This document shows positions 52,536 to 61,257 of a stretch of 64,000 nucleotides of DNA, one piece after another (positions within the stretch are counted from its first letter, which is position 1; each line of letters begins with the position of its first letter). The stretch is taken from positions 1 through 64,000 of the forward strand of contig JAUWBI010000003.1 in NCBI GenBank assembly GCA_030601745.1. Direction: 5' to 3'. The notes beneath the pieces were generated by a model. It had not been told where the DNA came from. It saw only the letters and a program-made list of their open reading frames with translations, and searched no databases. This DNA is from Phycisphaerae bacterium (GTDB lineage: Bacteria; Planctomycetota; Phycisphaerae; Sedimentisphaerales; Anaerobacaceae). A program made the translations under genes and the position numbers.

Positions 52536-53587
52536 CTGATTTGGGTAAAGTTGACGCTGACACTTTAGACCTGACAAAACCGGAAAATCGACAAGTTTAT
52601 CTTTGCTGTGTAGTTAATTTGCCCTTTCGACTTCGTCTCGGAGATAGTTACGCTTTTCCAAAGTCTGACAATGAAGATTTCAAATTACATTTTAAGAATC
52701 CATATAAAATTCCTCCAGGAGGTATAGACACAGAGATATTGGTGAAACAAGCATCGAAACACGGAACGTATAATTTCTTTTGGACTAAAGTGCTCATCGT
52801 GCTAAAAAAGCAACAAAACCAATCTTGGGCACTGGCGGTCCTGAACGACTTTATCATCGCATATGCCACTGTGTGTAAATCTACTCATGGGTTTCTGGGG
52901 CAAGTGAAAACTCTGACCGACATGGAGTTCTCGGAAGCCGCGGAATCAGAAATCGAGTATCATTGCCCCAAGGACTACGTCCTCACAGATTTGGACATAG
53001 AGAAACTCATTAATTGGAAGCCGCCTTTTCTTGGGCAGGTCTCAGGCTTTCCGCTATTCAAATTCAAAGACTTGCCAACCCAAGCGATAGATAAAATACC
53101 TGTCGCTTTTGATCGCCACCGTAATTATGTTTTCTACGAGTTCGCCTTTTATGCAAAGTTTCGTATGCAGTCATTGGACTACATCGGTGCCCTACTTATG
53201 GCCTGTGTAGCTCTGGAAGGAGCTCATGGTGCGTTTCTCAGGCATGTTCGAGAAAATGGCTTGTCCACATGTGAGAGGAAGAAAGAGAGGAACTTTAAGA
53301 GGGAGTTAAAGAAAGTTCCACGTGGATCTCAATTTTACGAACGTATCAAAACTACGGTTTTCATATTTATAAAAGGCGAAGAAAAACCGCCAGATGAGCT
53401 TTTGGCAAAATGCGGGGAAGCGATAGAGATAAGAGATGACATAATGCATGCCATATATAGTGAAGGCGCATACAAGTTACGTGAGCATGAAACATCAAAA
53501 CTTGTGAGTGCATGCAGAGCCATCATGGATACATATAAGTATTTCCTAAAAGCTTTGGAAAAACGCCAAGAACAGAATTACTCGTAG
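52532..53587 (+). CDS. HEPN-like protein, putative defence effector
   Basis: 351 residues, soluble. N-terminal 200 residues unrecognised, alpha-beta, with WALAVLNDFIIAYATVC and PIAFDRHRNY-type segments. C-terminal part helical: YIGALLMACVALEGAHGAFL, a basic stretch RKKERNFKRELKKV, then R301-D-D-I-M-H306, the R-x4-H spacing of HEPN RNase motifs, within EIRDDIMHAIYSEG. HEPN domains are common in toxin and abortive-infection proteins, so an RNase effector beside a restriction enzyme is plausible; not proven. A hairpin terminator covers its stop. Confidence 0.6.
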   Translation: MTDLGKVDADTLDLTKPENRQVYLCCVVNLPFRLRLGDSYAFPKSDNEDFKLHFKNPYKIPPGGIDTEILVKQASKHGTYNFFWTKVLIVLKKQQNQSWALAVLNDFIIAYATVCKSTHGFLGQVKTLTDMEFSEAAESEIEYHCPKDYVLTDLDIEKLINWKPPFLGQVSGFPLFKFKDLPTQAIDKIPVAFDRHRNYVFYEFAFYAKFRMQSLDYIGALLMACVALEGAHGAFLRHVRENGLSTCERKKERNFKRELKKVPRGSQFYERIKTTVFIFIKGEEKPPDELLAKCGEAIEIRDDIMHAIYSEGAYKLREHETSKLVSACRAIMDTYKYFLKALEKRQEQNYS

Positions 53588-53620
53588 GGCAAGCTTTTGC
53601 CCCACGCGATTTTTTACATA
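53584..53620 (+). terminator. Rho-independent terminator after the HEPN-like gene
   Basis: GTAGGGCAAGCTTTTGCCCC plus AC forms a 9-bp stem with one mismatch and loop GCTT, then GCGATTTTTTAC. It overlaps the TAG stop of the preceding gene. Confidence 0.65.
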
Positions 53621-53636
53621 ATAGTTAATATATTTT

Positions 53637-53935
53637 TTCTCCGTGAAATCCGCGAAATCCGTGGTTGCTATATATTTCATGTTTATTCGTGTTAATTCGT
53701 GGCTAATAAAACACCGTTTTAGCCGGCTTCACAAATGGGGCATTGCAAAATGGCCCGGCGACTGCGGACGAAGCTTTCGCAGAAGCTCGCTTCGAGGAAA
53801 TGTTCGGACAAAGACGCCAAAGCCGGCTAAAAACAAATCAGCGCTAATCAGCGTCAATCTGCGTCTAATTTTTCTTTGTGACTTCGTGTCAATTCGTGGC
53901 AATTCGCGGCTAAAAAATCAGTGTAATCTGTGGCC
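53637..53935. repeat. Short-word repeats of the AATCCGCGAAATCCGTGG kind
   Basis: CGTGAAATCCGCGAAATCCG, TTCGTGTTAATTCGTGGC, AATCAGCGCTAATCAGCG, and TGTCAATTCGTGGCAATTCG plus variants, separated by a unique core (53715-53825). Part of a 1.1-kb stretch (53588-54680) with no gene. A related word set is at 24140-24172. Confidence 0.8.
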
Positions 53936-54167
53936 AATTTTCTTCTTGACTTTTGTTTGTATTTCTGTTAGAATACCCGCCAGTAGGCGAAAGATATAGC
54001 GGAGAACCGCACGTTTTCGTATCAGCAGATACACGTCAAATTTAATCGTCAGTGAACTGGAGCGAAGCGCAAGTCCTGAGCGACATGTGGTGAGCCTGTC
54101 GAACCATGTCGAAGGATCTAAATAACAAATTACCCAATTTACCACTCATGAGAATCGAGAATCCAAC

Positions 54168-54480
54168 TTTAGTTCACTTTAGGCACTTTAGCTCACTCTT
54201 AACTAACTTGCCCTCTACAACTGTAGAGAGGCCTCTACAAATCAGCCCTTTTATGCAAAACAAACCCAATTTCCGAAAAAGTCAAGTGAATGTAACTATC
54301 TTTTCACAAAAGGCTTATGAAAATAAATCCAATTGGACACTTGGTGAACGCGGGAAAAACAAACCCAATTCAAACCCAATCAAACCCAATACAAAGCCAA
54401 TAAAAGCCAATAAAATGCCAAAACAAACCCAATACAAACCCAATCAAACCCAATTTTTCTCTTACCCAAACCCCCTAAAT
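54168..54480. repeat. TTTAGTTCAC words followed by AAACCCAATC tandem repeat
   Basis: TTTAGTTCACTTTAGGCACT recurs here (54168-54200). A unique part follows (ATGCAAAACAAACCCAATTT to about 54345), then at least ten AAACCCAAT-type units (54358-54465). The open frame over it (rich in N, P, K) is low-complexity and I do not count it as a gene. From memory, similar N/P/K-rich translations are common in Phycisphaerae predictions; unverified. Confidence 0.8.
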
Positions 54481-54605
54481 TAACTGACCTATCAACCTAT
54501 CGCCGTCGTCCGGGAAATTTTTCCCGTATGAATATGGTAGTTTCCTGTTGAAATCCAAATTAAAATATTGTAAAAAATTAGATAATTTCTTAATTGATTG
54601 CTGGC

Positions 54606-54633
54606 TTGTTAATTAGATTCACGCCGATAGAAT
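54606..54633 (+). promoter_or_regulatory. Possible promoter for the SPOR-like gene
   Basis: TTGTTA (54606-54611), 16-nt spacer, TAGAAT (54628-54633), repeated at once as AGAATAG. About 48 nt before ATG 54681. Confidence 0.35.
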
Positions 54634-54680
54634 AGAATAGCTACCTGCTAAATATTTTGTAAAATTGAGTTGATTTAGCT

Positions 54681-55439
54681 ATGGCACGTAACCGTAAAAA
54701 AAATATTGGACATAGTCGCAGAAAAAAGTCTCTGTACGAGGTGATTGGCAAGACTCAGCTTAAGTCGAGCTACGGCAAGACGTTAGAGCAACCGCATCCG
54801 GAAAAAACCGACAGAGATAAGCCAACCACAGAACCTTCTATGGCAGTGCCTGAAAGGGCGGCGCAATGGCCGAGAAAGCCGAGAATTGTGCAATTTAATG
54901 CCGGCAGGATTGAGATATCAATGCCATATCAGCTTGCAATTGCATTCCTTCTGTTCATTATTCTGCTGGTAGTGGTGGTCTTTCGGCTCGGAATTAACCA
55001 AGGGATGGCCGATTCGGCCGTAAAAGTACAAAAAAATAATCCGGACGCACCGCCAGGCCAGAAAAAGCCGGCAGGGCAGGACCAAACTACTGATACAAAC
55101 GAAAAAATGTTGGTAAATGGCGAAAAAACCGAGTTGGCCGAGTCAAAAGGCAATAATCGAATTGTGATACAAACCTATCGGCTCAGAACTCACTTAGAGC
55201 CGGTGCAGCAGTATTTTGCCCAGTTTGGTATAGAAACAGAAATAATACCGATCGATAATCAGTGGTTCCTGGTTACTAAGGCCAAATATGAAGAAGACCC
55301 TAAAAGGCCAGGGACAGATGGATACGTTGCAAAACAGAACATAATCGAGCTGGGTGCTAAATATAAAGCGCCGCAGGGTTATGAGCCTTTCGGCGCAAAA
55401 TCGTTTGAGACTGCGTACGGTATGTGGTTTGATGATTAG
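54681..55439 (+). CDS. Single-pass membrane protein with SPOR-like C-terminal domain
   Basis: 252 residues. Basic, low-complexity cytoplasmic N-terminus (about 1-80), one TM (about 84-105, LAIAFLLFIILLVVVVFRLG), a Q/K/D/T-rich linker, and a C-terminal alpha-beta domain (RIVIQTYRLRTHLEPVQQYF, IETEIIPIDNQWFLVTKAKY) resembling SPOR domains that bind septal peptidoglycan. Followed after 16 nt by the small basic protein gene. Confidence 0.65.
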   Translation: MARNRKKNIGHSRRKKSLYEVIGKTQLKSSYGKTLEQPHPEKTDRDKPTTEPSMAVPERAAQWPRKPRIVQFNAGRIEISMPYQLAIAFLLFIILLVVVVFRLGINQGMADSAVKVQKNNPDAPPGQKKPAGQDQTTDTNEKMLVNGEKTELAESKGNNRIVIQTYRLRTHLEPVQQYFAQFGIETEIIPIDNQWFLVTKAKYEEDPKRPGTDGYVAKQNIIELGAKYKAPQGYEPFGAKSFETAYGMWFDD

Positions 55440-55455
55440 TTTTTGGGAGAGTTGG

Positions 55456-55713
55456 ATGTCTATTGACCGTTCTCTGAAAATCAAGAGCGCCTTGCGGAGG
55501 CACCGAAATGTTCTCACGCGGGCTGAGCGTATTGAGCAGCTAAAAGAGGAAGAGCAATGGTCAGAGGAAGACTCTCTATTTGGGCTGCCAAAAGTGGCTC
55601 ATCGCAAGAGCCACGTCGGCCGAAAAGCAGCAAAGGAAGAAGTCGCTAAAGAAGAAGCTGCACCTGAAGTAGCCGCTGAAGGCACGGAATCCGAAGAGAC
55701 AAAAGAGGACTAA
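55456..55713 (+). CDS. PVC-type small basic protein
   Basis: 85 residues from ATG at 55456 (GGGAG upstream). The pattern MSIDRSLKIKSALRRHRNVL, TRAERIEQLKEEEQW, FGLPKVAHRK matches the small basic proteins known from Chlamydiae and Verrucomicrobia (described in annotation resources as possibly rRNA-associated; from memory). The C-terminal tail is A/E-rich and acidic. Good phylum marker for the PVC group. Confidence 0.8.
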   Translation: MSIDRSLKIKSALRRHRNVLTRAERIEQLKEEEQWSEEDSLFGLPKVAHRKSHVGRKAAKEEVAKEEAAPEVAAEGTESEETKED

Positions 55714-55809
55714 AAGCTACGCTTTTCTAAAATTGTTCACGATGCCGCTTTCCCGATGTGGCGGGATTGCGGCTCATTCTATGCGCACCATTGGTGTCCC
55801 GCTTTAATA

Positions 55810-55838
55810 TTGACCGGCGAAACAAAGTGAAGTATGAT
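55810..55838 (+). promoter_or_regulatory. Promoter for the beta-lactamase-like gene
   Basis: TTGACC (55810-55815), 17-nt spacer, TATGAT (55833-55838); leader about 50 nt. Confidence 0.55.
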
Positions 55839-55894
55839 TTTATCGTCTTTCGCCAGTTACAAAGTACTGAATCAACAACTTTTGAGGAGAAAAA

Positions 55895-57952
55895 ATGAGA
55901 AGACAAGCTGCTTTTGCGTTAGCAATGATGGTGATAGTGCCGGTGGGTTCGGCGGCGGTAGGGCAGGGCGGCGGCGGTGAAGTTTGGCCGATGCCCACGT
56001 GGAAGCAGGCCAGTCCGGAAGAGAGTGGAATGGATGCGGCCATATTGCGAAAGGCACGCGACTATGCACTCACCGGCGGCGGCTCGGGCTGCGTTATCCG
56101 CCACGGCCGAGTTGTTATGCAGTGGGGCGACCAAAAGCAGCGATACGACCTGAAGTCATCGACTAAAGCGATAGGTGTTACCGCCGTGGGTCTGGCTCTG
56201 AAAGACGGTAAAATCAAGAGCTTAAATGACCCGGCCAGACAATATCACGGCGGATTCGGTATTCCGCCTGAGTCCAACGCCGGCACCGGCTGGCTCGATA
56301 AGATAACCCTGTTTCACCTGGCTATGCAGACCGCTGGCTTCGACAAGCCCGGCGGCTACACTAAACTGCTGTTCGAGCCGGGCACAAAATGGTCGTACAG
56401 CGACGGGGGGCCGAACTGGTTGGCCGAATGCATTACGTTAGTCTATGGGCAAGACCTGAACACACTGATGTTTGAGCGTGTCTTCGGTCCGATTGGCATA
56501 AAGCCATCTGATTTGACCTGGCGGAACAATGCCTATCGGCCGAGAGAGATTAACGGCATCAAACGGCGGGAGTTCGGCTCAGGCATCAGCGCCAACGTCG
56601 ATGCGATGGCCCGGCTCGGCTACCTCTACTTGCGGCGCGGGCGGTGGCGGGATAAGCAAATTATCCCCGCCTCGTTTGTGGATATGGCGCGGACGGTGCC
56701 GCGGGTCGTGCGCGGGCTGCCCGTGGTTAAGCGGGAAAGCTACTTCGACGCCTCAAACCACTATGGCCTATTGTGGTGGAACAACGCCGACGGAACGATG
56801 GCAAAGGTGCCGCGAGACGCTTACTGGTCGTGGGGATTGTATGACAGCTTAATTGTCGTGATACCGAGTCTCGATATTGTTGCCGCTCGCGCCGGCAAAT
56901 CCTTGAAGCGCACCAGTTCTGTGCATTACGACGTGCTGAAGCCGTTTATGGAACCAATCGCGATGGCGGTTAAGGGACAGGGTGAGAAAAGTGGTGCGCC
57001 TTATCCGGCCAGTGCCGTGATAAAGGGGATCGAGTGGGCGCCTGCTGAGGCGATTATCCGTAGGGCATCCGGCAGCGATAACTGGCCGATTACCTGGGCG
57101 GACGACGATAATCAGTACACGGCTTACGGGGACGGCTGGGGATTTGAGCCGAAAACAAAAAAGAAGTTGAGTCTTGGTATTGCAAAAGTCATCGGGGCGC
57201 CGCCTGATTTTCGGGGTGTGAATATCCGTACAAGGAGCGGTGAGTGGGTAGGGCAGGGGGCAAAGGGGGCGAAGGCCGGCGGAATTCTTTGCGTCGATGG
57301 CATGCTCTATATGTTAGTTAGAAATACCGGCAATTCACAGCTTGCCTGGTCCGCGGACCACGGCAAAACGTGGAAATGGTGCGATTGGAAGTTTACGAGA
57401 AGCTTCGGCTGTCCTACATTTCTGAACTTCGGCAGAAATTACGCCGGTGCGCGAGATGAGTTTGTATATATTTATTCGCCGGATAGCGATAGCGCTTATA
57501 AGCCGGCAGATAAGATGGTTATGGCACGTGTGCGGAAAGAGAAGATAAGGGTACGCAGCGCTTATGAATTTTTCAAGGGGCTTGACAGTTCCGGTTCTCC
57601 CATCTGGACGAAAAATATCGGTGAGCGAGGGGCTGTCTTTGTCAATCCCGGTAAATGCTATCGCTCAGGGGTCAGTTATAATGCCGGGCTGAAAAGGTAT
57701 CTGTGGTGTCAGACGATATATGGCGATGATGATATGCGGTTTAAGGGTGGGCTTGGCATTTTTGATGGGCCGGAGCCGTGGGGGCCGTGGACTACCGTGT
57801 ATTATGCGGAGCAGTGGGATGTTGGGCCGGGTGAGACAAGTTCGATGCCGACGAAATGGATGAGCAGAGATGGCAAAACCTGCTATTTGCTTTTTTCAGG
57901 GGACGATTGTTTTTCCGTGCGCAAGGTGACATTGACGGTGGGTAACAAATGA
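55895..57952 (+). CDS. Secreted beta-lactamase-type serine hydrolase fused to a propeller-like domain
   Basis: 685 residues. Signal peptide about 1-22. Residues about 35-360 are a class C beta-lactamase/esterase fold: S88-S-T-K91 nucleophile motif and Y168-S-D-G as the Y-x-N counterpart, plus WWNNADGT. Residues about 380-680 hold beta strands with WPITWADDDNQYTAYGDGWG, SADHGKTWKW, FLNFGRNYAG and YSPDSD, similar to DUF4185/GH43-like five-bladed propellers. The fusion suggests a cell-surface esterase targeting a glycan; drug resistance is unlikely. GAGGAG precedes the start. Confidence 0.8.
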   Translation: MRRQAAFALAMMVIVPVGSAAVGQGGGGEVWPMPTWKQASPEESGMDAAILRKARDYALTGGGSGCVIRHGRVVMQWGDQKQRYDLKSSTKAIGVTAVGLALKDGKIKSLNDPARQYHGGFGIPPESNAGTGWLDKITLFHLAMQTAGFDKPGGYTKLLFEPGTKWSYSDGGPNWLAECITLVYGQDLNTLMFERVFGPIGIKPSDLTWRNNAYRPREINGIKRREFGSGISANVDAMARLGYLYLRRGRWRDKQIIPASFVDMARTVPRVVRGLPVVKRESYFDASNHYGLLWWNNADGTMAKVPRDAYWSWGLYDSLIVVIPSLDIVAARAGKSLKRTSSVHYDVLKPFMEPIAMAVKGQGEKSGAPYPASAVIKGIEWAPAEAIIRRASGSDNWPITWADDDNQYTAYGDGWGFEPKTKKKLSLGIAKVIGAPPDFRGVNIRTRSGEWVGQGAKGAKAGGILCVDGMLYMLVRNTGNSQLAWSADHGKTWKWCDWKFTRSFGCPTFLNFGRNYAGARDEFVYIYSPDSDSAYKPADKMVMARVRKEKIRVRSAYEFFKGLDSSGSPIWTKNIGERGAVFVNPGKCYRSGVSYNAGLKRYLWCQTIYGDDDMRFKGGLGIFDGPEPWGPWTTVYYAEQWDVGPGETSSMPTKWMSRDGKTCYLLFSGDDCFSVRKVTLTVGNK

Positions 57953-57958
57953 AAGCGT

Positions 57959-57983
57959 GGATTCCCGCTTTCGCGGGAATGAC
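57959..57983. repeat. REP palindrome
   Basis: GGATTCCCGCTTTCGCGGGA plus ATGAC, the inverse orientation of the copy at 28614; followed by TCGCTTCGCTCAGGATGACA (58020-58039) and the GCCGTTCCAGCGACGG hairpin (about 58062). Confidence 0.8.
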
Positions 57984-58101
57984 ACATGGGGAGGTTCATT
58001 CAATCCGGTTGCCAGATCCATCGCTTCGCTCAGGATGACATATTCACGTTGTGTGGTGCGTCGCCGTTCCAGCGACGGCTAAACACGGAATGAGTTTTTC
58101 A

Positions 58102-58129
58102 TTGATTATTTTAGGGATGTGATTATTAT
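58102..58129 (+). promoter_or_regulatory. Promoter lying almost at the aminotransferase start codon
   Basis: TTGATT (58102-58107), 16-nt spacer, TATTAT (58124-58129). Transcription would start about 58136, 2-3 nt before ATG 58139, with no ribosome site between. Confidence 0.45.
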
Positions 58130-58138
58130 ACGCGGCAA

Positions 58139-59245
58139 ATGGGAAAGATATTAGCAGATAGGACGAGTAAGATTGATGCAAGTGGGATACGGAAGGTGTT
58201 TGCGCTGGCGGCGGAGCTGAAAGACCCGGTGAATTTTTCGATAGGGCAGCCGGACTTCGACGTGCCGGATGCGCTAAAAGAAGAAGCGATAAAGGCAATC
58301 AAGGACGGCCTAAATAAATATTCACAAACAGCAGGCGATAGCTTACTCAAGGGGAAAATAGCTGAGCAGCTAAAAGGTGAGTTCGGCTGGTCAGAACCGG
58401 CAGTTCTCGTAACCAGCGGCGTCAGCGGGGCGCTGCTATTAGCGTTTATGGCGCTTATCAATCCCGGCGATGAGGTGATTATCCCTGACCCCTACTTTGT
58501 AATGTATAAGCATCTGGTCAATCTGTTGGGTGGAAGGTGCGTTTTTGTTGACAGCTATCCGGATTTCAAGCTGCCTGTGGAGAAAATCTCCGAGGCGCTA
58601 ACGAACAAAACCAAGCTGATTATACTCAATTCGCCGTGCAATCCGACCGGCGTGGTATATTCGGAGCAGCAGATAAAGGCACTTGCTGAGGCGGCGGCGG
58701 AAAAAGATATACTTGTTATGACCGATGAGATATACGAGAGATTCTGCTACGACGGCGATTGTCCGAGCATAGCTCATCACTACGACAGGACACTTTTGCT
58801 GCGTGGCTTCAGCAAAAGTTACGCAATGACCGGCTGGCGGCTGGGCTTCGTAGCGGCCCACGAGTCTTTAAGAGACGTAGTCGAAGAGATGACGAAAATA
58901 CAGCAATATACATTTGTCTGTGCGCCAACGCCTTTGCAAAAAGCGGCTATTGCCGCTCTGGATTATGACGTCAGCGACTTGGTCGATGCATACAGAAAAA
59001 AAAGAGACCTTCTTTATGAGGGACTGAAGGACAAGTTTGAGCTTATTAAGCCCGGCGGAGCGTTTTACGCATTCGTTAAGGCACTAGCCGGCTCAGGAAC
59101 AGAATTTGTGGAAAAGGCAATCGCCAGCAACGTACTTGTTATCCCGGGCAATGTATTCAGCGAAAAAGATACGCATTTCAGGATAAGCTACGCAACCAGC
59201 GACGATAAGATTCGGCAGGGCATAGAGATTTTGCGCAAACTATAG
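58139..59245 (+). CDS. PLP-dependent aminotransferase, class I/II (aspartate aminotransferase-like)
   Basis: 368 residues, fold type I. VNFSIGQPDFDVPDALKEEA, ILNSPCNPTGVVYSEQQ, TDEIYERFCYDG, and the PLP Lys in RGFSKSYAMTGWRLGF; C-terminal RISYATS carries the carboxylate-binding Arg. Substrate amino acid not assignable. The predicted mRNA appears leaderless or nearly so. Confidence 0.93.
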   Translation: MGKILADRTSKIDASGIRKVFALAAELKDPVNFSIGQPDFDVPDALKEEAIKAIKDGLNKYSQTAGDSLLKGKIAEQLKGEFGWSEPAVLVTSGVSGALLLAFMALINPGDEVIIPDPYFVMYKHLVNLLGGRCVFVDSYPDFKLPVEKISEALTNKTKLIILNSPCNPTGVVYSEQQIKALAEAAAEKDILVMTDEIYERFCYDGDCPSIAHHYDRTLLLRGFSKSYAMTGWRLGFVAAHESLRDVVEEMTKIQQYTFVCAPTPLQKAAIAALDYDVSDLVDAYRKKRDLLYEGLKDKFELIKPGGAFYAFVKALAGSGTEFVEKAIASNVLVIPGNVFSEKDTHFRISYATSDDKIRQGIEILRKL

Positions 59246-59299
59246 AAAAATCAAAATTCAAGAGTTTAGATTGCAATTCTGATATTTGCATTTTTTCGC

Positions 59300-59329
59300 T
59301 TGACCTTTGAGACAAAGACGTAGTAGACT
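59300..59329 (+). promoter_or_regulatory. Possible promoter for the NptA-like gene
   Basis: TTGACC (59300-59305), 18-nt spacer, TAGACT (59324-59329); about 50 nt before ATG 59381. Confidence 0.35.
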
Positions 59330-59380
59330 GCCGCACGATTATAAATCTTTCACTTTTCAATGGCCCTGTAAGGAATCAAT

Positions 59381-61099
59381 ATGACCAAAGAGATGATTTT
59401 GGGGACAGTAGGGGGGTTGGCGCTGTTTTTGTATGGTATGATGCAGATGTCGGGCGGCCTTAAAAAAGTCGCGGGCAAAAAACTCAAAAACATCCTCGAA
59501 TCAATGACCAAAAGACGCATCTTTGGTTTTCTGGTTGGTGCCGGCACCACAGCTTTAATCCAGTCGAGCTCTGCTGCAACCGTTATGGTTGTCGGCTTCG
59601 TCAACGCAGGACTGCTTACTCTCAAACAGGCAATATCCGTAATTATCGGCACGAATGTCGGCACAACAGCGACGGCGTGGCTGGTTTCCATATCAGGGTT
59701 TGAGGCATTCAAGGTAACTGATTACGCCTTTCCCGCCGTTGCTATCGGCTTTGCCCTTCAGATATTTGGTAGAACACAAAGGACGAAAAATGTAGGGCAA
59801 ATCCTCGTCGGTTTTGGCGTTTTGTTTATTGGCATATATTTTATGAAAGAGGCCTTCAGCCCGCTGGAAGACAGTGAAGGCGCACATAAAGCACTGATAT
59901 GGTTTAGCCGTAATCCGCTTTTGGCCATTTTGGCCGGAGCCGCCATAACAATGCTTCTGCAGAGCAGCTCGGCTTCGGTTGCGTTGATTCAGATGCTGGC
60001 TTGTCAAGAAGCGTTCGGTAATGACTGGGAACGGGTTTTACTGGTGGTAATACCGTTCATACTTGGTGATAACATCGGCACAACAATTACGGCCCAGCTT
60101 GCGGCCCTTCAGGCAAACCGCAATGCGCGTCGAGCCGCCTGGGCACATACGATGTTCAATGTTATCGGGGCATTTATCTGTTTCTGGTTCATCGGTCAGG
60201 TCGGCAAACTTGTCGGTATAATCACGTACTGGGAACTCAGCGCAACAACGATCGCCGTCTCCATAGCGGTTACTCACACAACCATAAAAATATTCGAGGC
60301 GGTATTCTTCTTACCGCTGACGGGGATGCTGGAAAAAATAGTAGTTAAGCTGGTACCGGAAAAACCCGGCGACCTGGTGGGCCGGCCGGTGGTGCTGGAA
60401 CAGCGCTTGCTGGCGACGCCGGAGCTGGCTGTGGACCAGGCCCGGCGTGAGATGGTGCGGATGGCACGGACAGCTAAAAGGGCAGTCAATCAGGCCGTGG
60501 AGGGTCTTATTGAAAACAACAGGAGAAATCTTGAGACGGCGCGGACGATGGAAGAAGTGACGGATAGTCTCCAATACGAAATCACATCGTATCTTGCGGC
60601 GTTATCAACAAAGGAGCTTTCAGATGAGATGTCGGTGAAATTGCCGGTGTTGCTGCATACGATTAATGACCTCGAGCGTATCGGAGACCACGCGGTCAAT
60701 ATTGTCGAAATCGCTGAACGAAAAATCGAGCAGAAGCTTTCCTTCAGCGACTCGGCGCTGGCGGAGGCTGACCAATTGAAAAAAGAGTCAGAGCAGATGT
60801 TTGATTATATCATAGCGGCCCTGGAAAAGGATGACACTGAGGCAGCCGAATCGGCACTGGTCAACGAGGACAACCTCAACAAAATGCAGATAGATTTTCG
60901 TCGCAGCCATGTACAGCGTATGAGCGAGGGCGTCTGTTCAGCCCAGACGGGCCTGATATTTATCGACCTGGTTGATAATGTTGAAAAAGTGGGCGACCAC
61001 CTGACCAATATCGCACAAGCGGTAATAGGCGGGCTGCAATGGGAGGGAATTGAGCTAAAAAATTCTCGCATTCCCAAATCGGGTATTGACAAAGCTTAA
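59381..61099 (+). CDS. Na/phosphate cotransporter with PhoU-like tail (NptA-like)
   Basis: 572 residues. Two inverted membrane repeats carry the QSSSA signatures (TALIQSSSAATVMVVGF; TMLLQSSSASVALIQML) and GTNVGTTATAW / GDNIGTTITAQ. About nine TMs to residue 310. Residues about 340-555 form a PhoU-like helical domain (LLHTINDLERIGDHAVNIVE; IDLVDNVEKVGDHLTNIAQ). Sodium-driven phosphate uptake or export. First of three phosphate genes. Confidence 0.92.
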   Translation: MTKEMILGTVGGLALFLYGMMQMSGGLKKVAGKKLKNILESMTKRRIFGFLVGAGTTALIQSSSAATVMVVGFVNAGLLTLKQAISVIIGTNVGTTATAWLVSISGFEAFKVTDYAFPAVAIGFALQIFGRTQRTKNVGQILVGFGVLFIGIYFMKEAFSPLEDSEGAHKALIWFSRNPLLAILAGAAITMLLQSSSASVALIQMLACQEAFGNDWERVLLVVIPFILGDNIGTTITAQLAALQANRNARRAAWAHTMFNVIGAFICFWFIGQVGKLVGIITYWELSATTIAVSIAVTHTTIKIFEAVFFLPLTGMLEKIVVKLVPEKPGDLVGRPVVLEQRLLATPELAVDQARREMVRMARTAKRAVNQAVEGLIENNRRNLETARTMEEVTDSLQYEITSYLAALSTKELSDEMSVKLPVLLHTINDLERIGDHAVNIVEIAERKIEQKLSFSDSALAEADQLKKESEQMFDYIIAALEKDDTEAAESALVNEDNLNKMQIDFRRSHVQRMSEGVCSAQTGLIFIDLVDNVEKVGDHLTNIAQAVIGGLQWEGIELKNSRIPKSGIDKA

Positions 61100-61257
61100 A
61101 ATCACATTCTGCAATAATCCTGGAAAAACACGCTTGACCGGTTAAACCGGAACAGGTAAAAGTACGGTGCAAATTCGTATCTGGTGAATCGTGAATCGAA
61201 TTCTCCGGGCGTTCTTGATTCTTAAATATTAACTGTTGTTTGTTAAAGGAGAGAACA

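Noticed and set aside
53643-53999. 118-residue frame after the HEPN-like gene
   Set aside because: Runs through AATCCGCG and TTCGTG repeats and a unique core with no protein-like pattern.
54106-54483. 125-residue frame rich in N, P and K
   Set aside because: Spans TTTAGTTCAC and AAACCCAATC repeats; low complexity, no ribosome site.
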